Notes: generated from the letters alone by a model not told the origin. Positions 8,167 to 16,988 are shown, counted from the stretch's first letter. The stretch is 64,000 nt of DNA from Acinetobacter gyllenbergii CIP 110306 = MTCC 11365 (GCF_000413855.1 NZ_ATGG01000006.1:1-64000), one strand, 5' to 3'. Numbers and translations: made by a program.

Positions 8167-8931
8167 ATGCAAATTGGTCGACAAGCTTGGATGGCGCAGA
8201 CTTCGGGGGATTTATCCTTAAAAGATCGTATGGCACTCTTGAGCGATAGTCTTTTACCTGTGCTTAAGCAAAGCATCAAAATGTACAGTTTGGCTTATCG
8301 GGATAAACCTGCTACGCAGCATGAACTTGAGGTGGATGATCTGAGCCTGCCAGACAGTTCAGATGTGCGACAGGCCTTGGAGAAAATGCAGGATTGCAGT
8401 TCGCAGACTTTACAGAATCATTGTCTCAGAACATGGTGCTATGCCACAGCATTTGCCCAAATGCAGCATTTAAAATCAGATGATGAATTATTAGCGGTTT
8501 CCTGTTTATTGCATGATTTGGGCATGACAGAACAACATTATCAGCATCATGCACAGTGCCGCTGCTTTGCTGGTCAAGGTGCTTATGCAGCAAGAGATTG
8601 GTCGCTTGAACAGGGGTGGCAATTGCCTCGTGCAGATCAACTGTTTGATGTGATCAGTCTGCATATGAATCCTTATGTTGGACTCGATCAGGGAGTAGAA
8701 GCACATTTGCTGCAACAAGCGGCCAGTTGTGATGTGATCGGCAGTCGAGGTTTTGAGTTTTCTAAACAGTTTAGACAGCAATTACAGCAGCAATATCCCC
8801 GTCTGGATTTCAGCCAAAGTATGATTGAATTTATTCAACAAGAAGCACAGCAGCGTCCTCGCTCCCGTACCTCCATGCTGGTACAGAGTGGACTTAAGCA
8901 GTTGGTGCACTTCAATCCTTATTTGCAATAA
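8167..8931 (+). CDS. HD-domain phosphohydrolase-like protein
   Basis: A 254-residue soluble protein with an HD-superfamily metal site: the His-Asp pair in SCLLHDLGM (H116-D117), an upstream histidine in NHCLRTW (about residue 82) and later HMNPYVGLDQGVEAHLL. The layout resembles the HD subgroup that includes cyanamide hydratase, but the substrate cannot be inferred. AAGG lies about 12 nt before the ATG. The gene is alone between two terminators. Confidence 0.75.
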   Translation: MQIGRQAWMAQTSGDLSLKDRMALLSDSLLPVLKQSIKMYSLAYRDKPATQHELEVDDLSLPDSSDVRQALEKMQDCSSQTLQNHCLRTWCYATAFAQMQHLKSDDELLAVSCLLHDLGMTEQHYQHHAQCRCFAGQGAYAARDWSLEQGWQLPRADQLFDVISLHMNPYVGLDQGVEAHLLQQAASCDVIGSRGFEFSKQFRQQLQQQYPRLDFSQSMIEFIQQEAQQRPRSRTSMLVQSGLKQLVHFNPYLQ

Positions 8932-8945
8932 CGCTCAAAATAAAA

Positions 8946-8975
8946 AAACCACCTTTGCTTTTACAAAAGTGGTTT
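8946..8975. terminator. Bidirectional terminator, HD gene / MHS permease
   Basis: A 12-bp stem with one mismatch (8946-8957 with 8964-8975), with an A-run in front, lies between two convergent genes. Confidence 0.75.
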
Positions 8976-8995
8976 AGATTTAGGACACAATTTAT

Positions 8996-10288
8996 TTAGT
9001 GGTCATGTTCCAGATATTCAGGCTTTTTCGGTAAGGCCCAACTACACATGAAACAGATTAATAGCATGATAATGACGTATACGAAGAAGGTATTTTCAAT
9101 GCCTGCATCTTTAAATAATAAAGCTACCGATGGCGCGGAACCCCCAAATAAGGCATTACCCACAGCATAAGAAAAGCCGACACCTAAAGCACGGACATGC
9201 GGTGGGAACATTTCAGCTTTAACTAGACCACTGATCGAGGTATAGAAGCTCAGCAACATCATCAAGAAGATCAGTAACAGGGTGATGATGACAGGGGAGT
9301 CAGCAAAGCTACGCATGCCTGTGACCATGACAGGATAAATAAAGATGGCGCTGAGTAAACTGAATGCCAACATGGACGCACGACGACCAATCCGATCGGA
9401 AAGCATACCGAACAACGGTTGTGCCAGCATAAAGACAAATAGCGCCGTGGTCATGATAAAGCCAACCGTTTTACCATCCATACCGATGTTGGTGAGATAG
9501 GTTTTTGAATAAACGGTCACTACATAGAAGGTGAGTGAACCTGCTGAGGTATAGCCCACCACCAATAAGAAGGTTTTCCAGTGCTGCTTCAGTAAGGCAA
9601 TTAAGCTGCCTGATTCTTCACGCTCAGCATCTTCATGTGACAAAGTTTCTTCTAAACGACTACGTGCGAGTAAAGACAATAATGCAGCAACACCACCGAT
9701 CACAAATGGAATACGCCATCCACCATCATTCAGTTGTTGTTCGCTCATAAAGCCCAGCAAGATCACCCCAAGTAAACTGGCAAGTAGTTGCCCGCCTGAT
9801 AAGGTGACGTATTGGAAGGAGGCAAAGAAGCCTCGTTGTCCTTTTAGACCCAGTTCACTCATGTAGGTGGCAACGGCACCATATTCACCACCAACGGAAA
9901 GACCTTGTAGTAAACGTACCATGAGCAGTAAAAAGGGTGCCCACATGCCGACTTGATCATAAGTGGGTAAGGCAGCAAAGAGGAATGAACTGAGTGCCAT
10001 TAAGCAAATCGAAATGACCATCGATTGCTTACGGCCCTGACGGTCAGCAATACGCCCGAATAGCCAACTACCGATTGGGCGCATGAAAAAGCTGGCACCA
10101 AATACACCCCACACATAAATGGCTTTCGTGGTTGGTTCCATATCTGGGGCAGTTAATGCATGCGTAAAATAGGCAGCAAACACAGCATAAATATAGAAAT
10201 CAAACCACTCAACTAAATTCCCTGATGCCGCACCCACAATACCTTTGATGCGACTTCTTTTTTCTTCCTTGCTATATGTCTGACTCAT
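8996..10288 (-). CDS. MHS family MFS transporter (dicarboxylate/alpha-ketoglutarate permease-like)
   Basis: This 430-residue protein has 12 membrane segments and the metabolite:H+ symporter signature set: GNLVEWFDFYIYA near the start, the loop 2-3 motif GRIADRQGRK, and LLQGLSVGGEYGAVATYMSE. The closest family I know is E. coli KgtP/ProP, so proton-driven uptake of an organic acid or related solute is likely; the exact substrate is uncertain. AAGGAAC precedes the ATG. An inverted repeat over the likely transcription start suggests dedicated repression. Confidence 0.85.
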   Translation of the reverse strand: MSQTYSKEEKRSRIKGIVGAASGNLVEWFDFYIYAVFAAYFTHALTAPDMEPTTKAIYVWGVFGASFFMRPIGSWLFGRIADRQGRKQSMVISICLMALSSFLFAALPTYDQVGMWAPFLLLMVRLLQGLSVGGEYGAVATYMSELGLKGQRGFFASFQYVTLSGGQLLASLLGVILLGFMSEQQLNDGGWRIPFVIGGVAALLSLLARSRLEETLSHEDAEREESGSLIALLKQHWKTFLLVVGYTSAGSLTFYVVTVYSKTYLTNIGMDGKTVGFIMTTALFVFMLAQPLFGMLSDRIGRRASMLAFSLLSAIFIYPVMVTGMRSFADSPVIITLLLIFLMMLLSFYTSISGLVKAEMFPPHVRALGVGFSYAVGNALFGGSAPSVALLFKDAGIENTFFVYVIIMLLICFMCSWALPKKPEYLEHDH

Positions 10289-10313
10289 ATATGTTCCTTT
10301 TCAACCAAGCAAG

Positions 10314-10368
10314 ATTCTGTAACTGAATCTTTACAGAATGTTATATACCGCTAAAAAAGCATGAAAAT
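10314..10368 (-). promoter_or_regulatory. Promoter and operator-like palindrome of the MHS permease
   Basis: On the minus strand a -10 box TATAAC (10340-10345) has a possible -35 TTTTCA 16 bases upstream. Directly downstream lies a perfect 9-bp inverted repeat, ATTCTGTAA and TTACAGAAT, with an 8-nt spacer (10314-10339). It therefore spans the expected transcription start and the early leader. The geometry suits a repressor operator, but no regulator gene is adjacent. Confidence 0.5.
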
Positions 10369-10914
10369 GGCACTATTTTGTATGTTTTTTATGAATGCAT
10401 TTTTAGATTGGGAGAAAACCCCTTATTTTTTGCTAACCCTTTGACAGATAAAGCATGTCAAAATAGTCAATGTTGAGAATTTAATATGATTAAAAGCAGT
10501 AAATTGAATATTTAGAAAAGTAATTAATTGATTTATTAACGATGACACTCTTTTTGAAAAGGCTAAGTTGTTTTTTGTAAGCTGCTTGAAGAGGTGCATC
10601 CTACATCATCAAGATGAAATGATGAATTTTATATTCTCAAACAAACTATTCAAAAGATCGATTTTGAAATTAGAGAAAAAGAGGATTTGTGTCTGTTTGC
10701 TCAGATCGAATTGATCGGGTTTGCTCCAAGACGCAGTTGAATTCGAAAATAGAATGAAAGTAATCGACTTTAGATATTGTTAATGGCTGGAATGAACATC
10801 TCGGTCATACAAGTCATCAGAGCTTAGTTCGTTGATTAAAACAGCAAAGCTGTGGATAAGTTCTAGTTTATACACATGAGCAGTTGTTGCGATTTATGGC
10901 TGTTTTCAAAGTAA
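10369..10914. other. Gene-free intergenic stretch
   Basis: About 550 bases between the MHS permease promoter and the MerR-type gene. No frame longer than about 35 codons looks real, and no tRNA, transposon end or T-tailed hairpin is visible. It could be decayed sequence or hide a small RNA, but nothing in it shows either. Confidence 0.5.
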
Positions 10915-11292
10915 TTAATTGAATACTGGAATAGGGCAGTCTGCTCTTAATGGACATGCTTCTCCTTGCGTGAGCTTGTTCAGCATTGTTCTGATTTGAT
11001 GAAGCTGTGCAATTTTTTCATCGATCATGTTGAGCTTTTCTTGGAGGATGGTTTGGACTTGTGGTGCGGGAATTTCATCCTGTGCTGTCATTGCTAAAAT
11101 CTGCTTAATCTCACTCAAGGCAAAACCTAGATTTTTGGCAGTACGAATCAATTGCAATTGTTGCAGCGTCTGTTCTGGGTAATCTTTATAGCCATTATTA
11201 CAGGTGATGGATTGGATCAACTGCATTTTTTCATAAAAGCGAATGGTGTCTCGGCTCAGATCGGCCTGTTTTGCTAATTGTCCAATCAACAT
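10915..11292 (-). CDS. MerR family transcriptional regulator
   Basis: A 125-residue MerR-type activator. The winged helix-turn-helix is at the start (IGQLAKQADLSRDTIRFYEKMQLI), then a dimerisation helix, then a C-terminal CPLRADCPI motif with two cysteines six apart. That spacing resembles the metal or redox loops of CueR/ZntR/SoxR relatives, but the flanking residues are not diagnostic. AGGA precedes the ATG. It is divergent from the extended SDR gene, and the shared region contains a MerR-style promoter reading toward the SDR. Confidence 0.82.
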   Translation of the reverse strand: MLIGQLAKQADLSRDTIRFYEKMQLIQSITCNNGYKDYPEQTLQQLQLIRTAKNLGFALSEIKQILAMTAQDEIPAPQVQTILQEKLNMIDEKIAQLHQIRTMLNKLTQGEACPLRADCPIPVFN

Positions 11293-11338
11293 GGTCGGTA
11301 TCCTTTATTATTTTATAAAAAAGTGGTGCATAAATCAC

Positions 11339-11369
11339 TTGACCATTGAGTGTACTCCATCCTTTAGCC
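11339..11369 (+). promoter_or_regulatory. MerR-type promoter/operator before the extended SDR gene
   Basis: A -35 box TTGACC (11339-11344) is followed by the dyad ATTGAGT-GT-ACTCCAT and a weak -10 (TTAGCC) at a 19-base spacing. A dyad centred in a 19-base spacer is the hallmark of MerR-activated promoters, where the activator untwists the DNA. It reads toward the SDR at 11402 and lies about 50 bp from the MerR gene. Confidence 0.6.
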
Positions 11370-11401
11370 TCTGCCTACATGCATTAAAAAGGGCGTATCA
11401 G

Positions 11402-12499
11402 ATGGAGCATAACAACTTAAAAACACAGCCAGATCAACCAGTCGCATTGGTGGCAGGTGCAACGGGATTTATTGGTCGTTATTTAATTTTAGAACTCTTG
11501 AGGCAGGGCCACGCGGTCTTTGCCTTGGTTCGAAATCAAGCGAAACAACAAGTAATACTCAGTGATTGGCTCAGTCAAAAGGGTGTTGCCTTGAATCAAC
11601 TGACGTTTATTCAAGCAGATGTAACACAAGCTAATTTAGCTATTAGCAGTGGGGATTGGGAAAAATTAAAGTCCGTCAACACTTTATATAATAGTAGTGC
11701 ATTATTTGCATGGAACCTGAGTTTGCAGCAAGCACGGGCAGTCAATGTTGAAGGTGCATTGAATTTATTAGATTGTGTGCATCGGCGGTGTGATTTAAAA
11801 CGCGCTGTGCACGTTTCGGGTTATATGTTGACGATTTTAAGTCATTTACAGCAAGCGGGAGTCTGCCTTGAGCAGCCGGACAATACCGACTGGCCAGCTG
11901 TATACCAACATTTAGGTGCCTATGAAGCTTCGAAAATAGAAGCGCATTTTGCATGGATACAGCAGGCGCAACAGTTATCTGTCGATTGGACCATTATTCA
12001 TCCAGCGACAGTTGTTGGCGATGAGGAGTCTGGTGAAATTCCAATCAATCAACCGATCGCGCAGATGATTGATTTACTCAAGCGAGGAAAAATGAGTGCC
12101 GTCCCTGCGACAGCCCAGCATTATCTTCCATTAATCCGTGTCGATGATTTATGTCAGGTGATGGTGAAAGCGACGCTGGATCATGCTTTGGAAAATCAAG
12201 CGATGTTGGTTGTGAGTGAGCATCCTCTTGCCTTGCATCAACTGACCCGTATGATCGCAGATCAATTGCAGGTCAAAGCGCCTACAAGACATGTGCCACT
12301 TGCTGTATTGAGGTTTATTTTAAAATGGCAATGGTTGGCGAAAAAATTAGAAATGTCTACGGAAATGCTGAGCTTTCTAAGAACAGAACAGTTGGATCGA
12401 GAACGATTGACGCAATTTCAACAGCGCTGGCAGATCTCAATGGGCGATCTTGATGCAGCGATTCGGAAAAGCACTGACTGGATCAATCAAACCAGCTAG
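11402..12499 (+). CDS. Extended SDR family NAD(P)-dependent epimerase/reductase
   Basis: A 365-residue protein of the extended short-chain dehydrogenase class. The NAD(P)-binding motif GATGFIGR is near residue 19, the catalytic YEASK (Y-x3-K) near residue 172, and IIHPATVVG follows. The class includes sugar epimerases, dihydroflavonol reductase-like enzymes and thioester reductase domains; I cannot choose among them. The ATG at 11402 is preferred because the frame upstream of it runs across the MerR promoter. It is probably induced by the divergent MerR regulator and ends at a strong terminator shared with acr1. Confidence 0.75.
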   Translation: MEHNNLKTQPDQPVALVAGATGFIGRYLILELLRQGHAVFALVRNQAKQQVILSDWLSQKGVALNQLTFIQADVTQANLAISSGDWEKLKSVNTLYNSSALFAWNLSLQQARAVNVEGALNLLDCVHRRCDLKRAVHVSGYMLTILSHLQQAGVCLEQPDNTDWPAVYQHLGAYEASKIEAHFAWIQQAQQLSVDWTIIHPATVVGDEESGEIPINQPIAQMIDLLKRGKMSAVPATAQHYLPLIRVDDLCQVMVKATLDHALENQAMLVVSEHPLALHQLTRMIADQLQVKAPTRHVPLAVLRFILKWQWLAKKLEMSTEMLSFLRTEQLDRERLTQFQQRWQISMGDLDAAIRKSTDWINQTS

Positions 12500-12515
12500 A
12501 ACCGATTTCAAATAA

Positions 12516-12547
12516 AAAAGCAGCCCATCAAAAGATGGGCTGCTTTT
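12516..12547. terminator. Bidirectional terminator, extended SDR / acr1
   Basis: A perfect 14-bp stem (12516-12529 with 12534-12547) with an AAAA loop, A-run before and T-run in the stem end, between two convergent genes. Confidence 0.88.
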
Positions 12548-12566
12548 CTGAATTTAGTGAACAAGA

Positions 12567-13454
12567 TTACCAGTGTTCACCTGGGAACAAACGCGCATAA
12601 GCACGTTGAATCAGATTCAACTTCTCTTGTTCACCGACAGAGGCGGTAGAGCTTGGGAACAAGTTGAAACCAATCGACATTAAAATATTGTTGATGTCTG
12701 GTGCAATGGCATAAGTAATCGAAGCAAGGCGACCTAAGTTCGTCGCGATCTTTTTCGGACGCTTCACGATCGCATAAGCAATCAGGTCTGCCGCTTCTTC
12801 AGGAGAAAGTGTTGGTACATATTTATAGATCTTGGTCGGCGCGATCATTGGCGTACGGACTAAAGGCATATAAATAGAGGTAATCGCAATCTTGTGTGAA
12901 TGAACTTCAGCAGACAAACAGCGGCTAAATGCATCCAACGCAGCTTTAGAGGCCACATAAGCTGAAAAGCGCGTTGCATTGGCAAGTACACCAATCGAGC
13001 TGATGTTAATAATTTGCCCGTCTTTACGCTGCATCATGTGTGGTAAAACATTCAAGACTAAACGTACTGCACCAAAGTAATTTAACTGCATGGTACGTTC
13101 GAAGTCATGGAAACGATCAACCGACTCATGTACCGCACGACGAATTGAACGTCCTGCATTATTTACAAGAATATCAATGTGATCAACCGCCGCTAAGATT
13201 TCTTTTGAAACCGCATCGATTGATTCCATATCGTTGAGATCGCATGGGAAAACAGAGGCTGTTCCACCTTCCGCTTCGATCTCTGCTTTTACCTCATCTA
13301 ACTTCTCCTTGGTACGAGCAAGCAAGAGCACATGAGCACCTGCTTGTGCGAGGTATTTTGAAACCGTTAAACCAATACCACTTGACGCACCAGTGACAAT
13401 GATCGTTTTACCGTCGACTTTTTGCTGAAAAAGTTTTTTGAGTTTTGCATTCAT
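12567..13454 (-). CDS. acr1: Fatty acyl-CoA reductase (SDR), Acr1-type
   Basis: A 295-residue SDR with TGASSGIG (residues 21-28), NNAGRSIRRA, a catalytic serine in INISSIG and YVASK. The stretches FERTMQLNYFGAVRL, NATRFSAYVASKAALDAF and the end LIQRAYARLFPGEHW match what I recall of Acinetobacter Acr1. That enzyme reduces fatty acyl-CoA to the aldehyde with NADPH, the first step from acyl-CoA to the fatty alcohol used in wax esters. AGGACAC precedes the ATG. The wax ester synthase is not in this window. The product is more likely Acr1 than a generic SDR because similarity extends to the C-terminus. Confidence 0.85.
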   Translation of the reverse strand: MNAKLKKLFQQKVDGKTIIVTGASSGIGLTVSKYLAQAGAHVLLLARTKEKLDEVKAEIEAEGGTASVFPCDLNDMESIDAVSKEILAAVDHIDILVNNAGRSIRRAVHESVDRFHDFERTMQLNYFGAVRLVLNVLPHMMQRKDGQIINISSIGVLANATRFSAYVASKAALDAFSRCLSAEVHSHKIAITSIYMPLVRTPMIAPTKIYKYVPTLSPEEAADLIAYAIVKRPKKIATNLGRLASITYAIAPDINNILMSIGFNLFPSSTASVGEQEKLNLIQRAYARLFPGEHW

Positions 13455-13664
13455 GTAAGTGTCCTACATTAATCACGCTGTTGTTTGCAATGCCTTCTTA
13501 TTACGATTAAACACTGCACTTTATTTTGGTGTAATATTAACCGATATTTTTTGTTTGTCCAGTGTAAATATTTGAAAAATAATGTCTTTTTTAGAGTAAA
13601 AGCTCTAAAACAAGATCTTGTAATAGTTGAAAAAGCAATTATATTTTTTAGCTTTTGCACAAAA

Positions 13665-13690
13665 AATAAGCCCCTAAAGAGGGGCTTATT
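13665..13690 (-). terminator. Terminator of metY
   Basis: A perfect 11-bp stem (13665-13675 with 13680-13690) with a 4-nt loop. Read on the minus strand it is followed by a T-run, directly after the metY stop. Confidence 0.87.
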
Positions 13691-13703
13691 GATTTCATTT
13701 AAA

Positions 13704-14981
13704 TTAAACGTGTGCAAGGGCCTGTTCAAGGTCCGCAATTAAGTCATCTACATGCTCAATGCCAATCGACAAGCGCACTAAGTCTTCACTGACGCCTGCT
13801 GATTTCAGCTCTTCGGCATTGAGTTGGCGGTGTGTGGTGGTGGCAGGGTGACAAGCCAAACTTTTGGCATCCCCAATATTTACTAAACGGGTAAATAGCT
13901 GTAATGCATCAATAAACCGTGTTCCGCCGGCTAAACCGTCCTGAACACCAAAAGAAAGGATGGCAGAAGGTTTACCTTTCACATATTTTTGTGCCAAATG
14001 ATGCTGTGGATGATCAGATAGACCTGCGTAATTGACCCATTTTACTTTTGCATGTTGTTTTAAATATTCAGCAATTTTGATGGCATTTTCGGTATGACGC
14101 TCCATTCGCAGATTCAAGGTTTCCAGTCCTTGTAGGATCAAGAATACGCTTAATGGACTAATTGCTGCACCAGTATTACGTAAAGGCACCACGCGCGCAC
14201 GTGCAATAAAAGCGGCTTCACCCAATACTTCGACATAATTCACGCCATGATAGCTTGGGTCAGGTGTATTTAAAGCTTTGAAGCGTTCAGGATATTTGCC
14301 CCAAGGAAACTTGCCGCTGTCGACAATCACGCCACCGATGCTATTGCCATGTCCGCCGATATACTTGGTGAGTGAGTGAATCACAATGTCGGCACCAAAT
14401 TCAAAAGGTTTCAGCAGTGCAGGGGTTGCTACGGTATTATCCACGATCACAGGCACACCATATTCATGCGCAATTTTGGCGATCACTTCTAAATCGATAA
14501 TATTGCCAAGCGGATTACCAATGGATTCAACAAACACCAATTTGGTTTTGTCATCAATAATCTGACGCAGTGCTTCTGGATTTTGATAATCAAAGAAACG
14601 CACTTCAATGCCTTGCTTTGGTAAAGTGTGAGCAAACAGATTATACGTTCCGCCATATAAGGTCGAAACTGAGGCAATATTGTCGCCCGCTTCAGCAATG
14701 GTTTGAATCGCGTAAGTGATTGCAGCCATACCAGAGGCTAAAGCCAATGCACCAATTCCACCTTCAAGTGCCGCAATACGTTGTTCAAGTACGGCTGTGG
14801 TCGGGTTCATGATCCGTGTATAGATATTACCTTGCACTTTGAGGTCAAATAAGTCTGCACCATGTTGGGTATTATCAAAGGCATAAGACGTGGTTTGGTA
14901 AATGGGTACCGCCACGGCTTTGGTGGTTGCTTCTGGTGAATATCCCGCATGAATGGCTAAAGTTTCATCTTTATAGGTCAT
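13704..14981 (-). CDS. metY: O-acetylhomoserine aminocarboxypropyltransferase (sulfhydrylase)
   Basis: A 425-residue PLP enzyme of the Cys/Met metabolism family. It joins O-acetylhomoserine and sulfide to make homocysteine for methionine. Seen are TLAIHAGYSP at the start, YTRIMNPTTAVLEQRIAALEGG, ASGMAA, and the PLP lysine in SLTKYIGGHG (K206). Length and the SYHGVNY segment favour MetY over MetB/MetC. The ATG at 14981 is chosen because 49 residues further upstream look non-coding and cross the promoter region shared with ettA. Alternative names (MetZ, O-succinylhomoserine sulfhydrylase) cannot be fully excluded. Confidence 0.85.
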   Translation of the reverse strand: MTYKDETLAIHAGYSPEATTKAVAVPIYQTTSYAFDNTQHGADLFDLKVQGNIYTRIMNPTTAVLEQRIAALEGGIGALALASGMAAITYAIQTIAEAGDNIASVSTLYGGTYNLFAHTLPKQGIEVRFFDYQNPEALRQIIDDKTKLVFVESIGNPLGNIIDLEVIAKIAHEYGVPVIVDNTVATPALLKPFEFGADIVIHSLTKYIGGHGNSIGGVIVDSGKFPWGKYPERFKALNTPDPSYHGVNYVEVLGEAAFIARARVVPLRNTGAAISPLSVFLILQGLETLNLRMERHTENAIKIAEYLKQHAKVKWVNYAGLSDHPQHHLAQKYVKGKPSAILSFGVQDGLAGGTRFIDALQLFTRLVNIGDAKSLACHPATTTHRQLNAEELKSAGVSEDLVRLSIGIEHVDDLIADLEQALAHV

Positions 14982-15282
14982 GATTACATCATCTACGTGA
15001 GTTAAATACTGATCGAGTCTAGCGCATATTTTATTCAAAATGGTGCATATTTTTTGCGCTGCATAGCATTTTTGGTGATATAGACCATGCTTTCGCTCTG
15101 GTCGCGGTTTTAGGAAAAGTGAAATCATTCAAGCTTGTAATGTCTTGAAAAAGAAAATCCTTTGTTCGAGGCAAACAAATCCCAACATAACTTCAAGTCA
15201 ATTGGGTTTTCAGCGTATAATACGCCCGATTATTTTATTCGCTTATTTGCGATGTATTGGTTTTTCAATTGAGGAGTCCTGC
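14982..15282. other. Divergent intergenic region metY / ettA
   Basis: About 300 bases holding the start regions of both genes. Apparent N-terminal extensions of both flanking frames run into it but lack family similarity. The ettA promoter is the only element I can place with some confidence. Confidence 0.55.
15192..15221 (+). promoter_or_regulatory. Promoter of ettA
   Basis: A consensus -10 box TATAAT (15216-15221) lies 62 nt before the GTG start. A weak -35 (TTCAAG, 15192-15197) is 18 bases upstream. The predicted leader is about 55 nt. Confidence 0.5.
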
Positions 15283-16944
15283 GTGGCCCAATATATTTAT
15301 ACGATGAACCGAGTGTCGAAAATGGTTCCGCCTAAGCGCGAAATCTTAAAAGACATCTCTTTATCATTTTTCCCAGGCGCAAAAATTGGTGTGCTTGGTT
15401 TGAACGGTGCAGGTAAGTCAACCTTACTCCGTATTATGGCTGGCGTAGATAAAGATTTCTCAGGTGAAGCTCGTGCACAACCAGGAATCAAAATCGGCTA
15501 TTTAGAACAAGAGCCGCCACTTGATCCAAGCAAAGACGTTCGTGGTAACGTTGAAGATGGTGTACGCGAAGCACTGGATGCTTTAGAGCGCCTTGATCAA
15601 GTTTTTGCTGAATATGCTGAACCAGATGCAGATTTTGATGCACTTGCGAAAGAGCAAGAAAAATTAGAATCAATCATCCATGCATGGGATGCACACAACC
15701 TGAATAACCAGCTTGAAATTGCTGCTGATGCATTGAACCTCCCAGCTTGGGATGCGGATGTATCATTGCTTTCAGGTGGTGAACGTCGCCGTGTTGCATT
15801 GTGCCGTTTATTGCTGTCTAAGCCAGACATGTTACTTCTTGATGAACCAACAAACCATTTAGATGCTGAATCAGTGTCTTGGTTAGAGCGTTTCTTGAAA
15901 GATTTCCCGGGTACGATCGTTGCGATTACGCATGACCGTTATTTCTTGGATAACGTGGCTGAGTGGATTCTTGAACTTGACCGTGGCATGGGGATTCCTT
16001 ATCAAGGTAACTATTCTTCTTGGTTGGAACAAAAGAATGCCCGCCTAGAGCAAGAGAACAAACAAGAAGAATCTTTTGCCAAAGCATTGAAGAAAGAACT
16101 TGAATGGGTTCGTTCAAATGCCAAAGGTCAGCAAAAGAAAAACAAAGCGCGTATGGAGCGTTTTGAAGAGCTTAACTCTCGTGAGTTCCAACAGCGTAAT
16201 GAAACCTCTGAAATCTATATTCCACCTGGTCCACGCCTAGGAAATAAAGTTGTAGAAGTTGAAGGCATCAGCAAATCATTTGATGGTCGCTTACTTTACG
16301 AAAACTTAACGTTTACTGTACCGCCTACAGCGATTGTTGGTATCGTAGGTCCAAACGGTGCAGGTAAAACCACGTTATTCCGTATGATGACTGGCGAACA
16401 ACAACCAGATACAGGTACGGTGACGTTGGGTGAATCAGTTAAAGTGGCTTACGTCGGTCAGATCCGTGACACCTTAGATAACAATAAAACCGTTTGGGAA
16501 GAAGTTTCTGGTGGTTTGGATATCTTAAAAATTGGTGATTACGAAATTGCATCACGTGCTTATATTGGTCGCTTTAACTTTAAAGGCCAAGATCAGCAAA
16601 AACGTGTAGGTGAATTGTCTGGTGGTGAGCGTAACCGCTTACAGCTTGCCAAGATCTTACAGTTGGGTGCAAACGTGATCTTGTTGGATGAGCCATCGAA
16701 CGACTTGGATATCGAGACTTTGCGTGCACTTGAAGATGCAATTCTTGTCTTCCCAGGTACGGTCATGGTGGTATCGCATGACCGTTGGTTCCTGGATCGT
16801 ATTGCAACGCACATTTTGTCTTTTGAGAACGAACAGCCAGAATTCTACACAGGTAACTATGCAGAATACGAAGCTTACCGCCAATCACGTCTAGGTGATG
16901 ATGCTGCTCAAAAACGTACCAAGTACAAAAAAATTACAGGTTAA
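15283..16944 (+). CDS. ettA: Energy-dependent translational throttle protein EttA (ABC-F ATPase)
   Basis: A 553-residue ABC-F protein with two ATPase domains and no membrane segment. Walker A motifs are GLNGAGKS (39-46) and GPNGAGKT; signatures are LSGGERRRVAL and LSGGERNRLQL; Walker B motifs are LLLDEPTNHLD and ILLDEPSNDLD. EttA binds the ribosomal E site and gates the first peptide bonds according to the ATP/ADP ratio. The GTG start at 15283 has GAGGAG (15271-15276) in front and gives the family start AQYIYTMNRVSK. A longer frame from 15145 has no support. Confidence 0.93.
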   Translation: MAQYIYTMNRVSKMVPPKREILKDISLSFFPGAKIGVLGLNGAGKSTLLRIMAGVDKDFSGEARAQPGIKIGYLEQEPPLDPSKDVRGNVEDGVREALDALERLDQVFAEYAEPDADFDALAKEQEKLESIIHAWDAHNLNNQLEIAADALNLPAWDADVSLLSGGERRRVALCRLLLSKPDMLLLDEPTNHLDAESVSWLERFLKDFPGTIVAITHDRYFLDNVAEWILELDRGMGIPYQGNYSSWLEQKNARLEQENKQEESFAKALKKELEWVRSNAKGQQKKNKARMERFEELNSREFQQRNETSEIYIPPGPRLGNKVVEVEGISKSFDGRLLYENLTFTVPPTAIVGIVGPNGAGKTTLFRMMTGEQQPDTGTVTLGESVKVAYVGQIRDTLDNNKTVWEEVSGGLDILKIGDYEIASRAYIGRFNFKGQDQQKRVGELSGGERNRLQLAKILQLGANVILLDEPSNDLDIETLRALEDAILVFPGTVMVVSHDRWFLDRIATHILSFENEQPEFYTGNYAEYEAYRQSRLGDDAAQKRTKYKKITG

Positions 16945-16955
16945 GTCCTGATATA

Positions 16956-16983
16956 AAAAAACCAGCTTTCGAGCTGGTTTTTT
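16956..16983. terminator. Terminator with UUCG loop after ettA
   Basis: A 12-bp stem (16956-16967 with 16972-16983) closed by a TTCG tetraloop and ending in a T-run; A-rich in front, so it also serves the convergent Sel1 gene. Confidence 0.92.
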
Positions 16984-16988
16984 TATGC

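Noticed and set aside
7964..8236. A 90-codon minus-strand frame across the HD gene start
   Set aside because: It overlaps the start of the HD gene and its regulatory repeat, has no ribosome site and reads as unstructured sequence.
13469..13742. Two opposing frames of about 85-89 codons between acr1 and metY
   Set aside because: They overlap each other and the metY terminator, so they are by-products of AT-rich intergenic DNA.
14982..15128. N-terminal extension of metY by 49 residues
   Set aside because: The extra part has no family similarity and overlaps the divergent promoter region.
15145..15282. N-terminal extension of ettA
   Set aside because: The extra 46 residues run through the -10 box and the GAGGAG site; the GTG at 15283 gives the standard family start.
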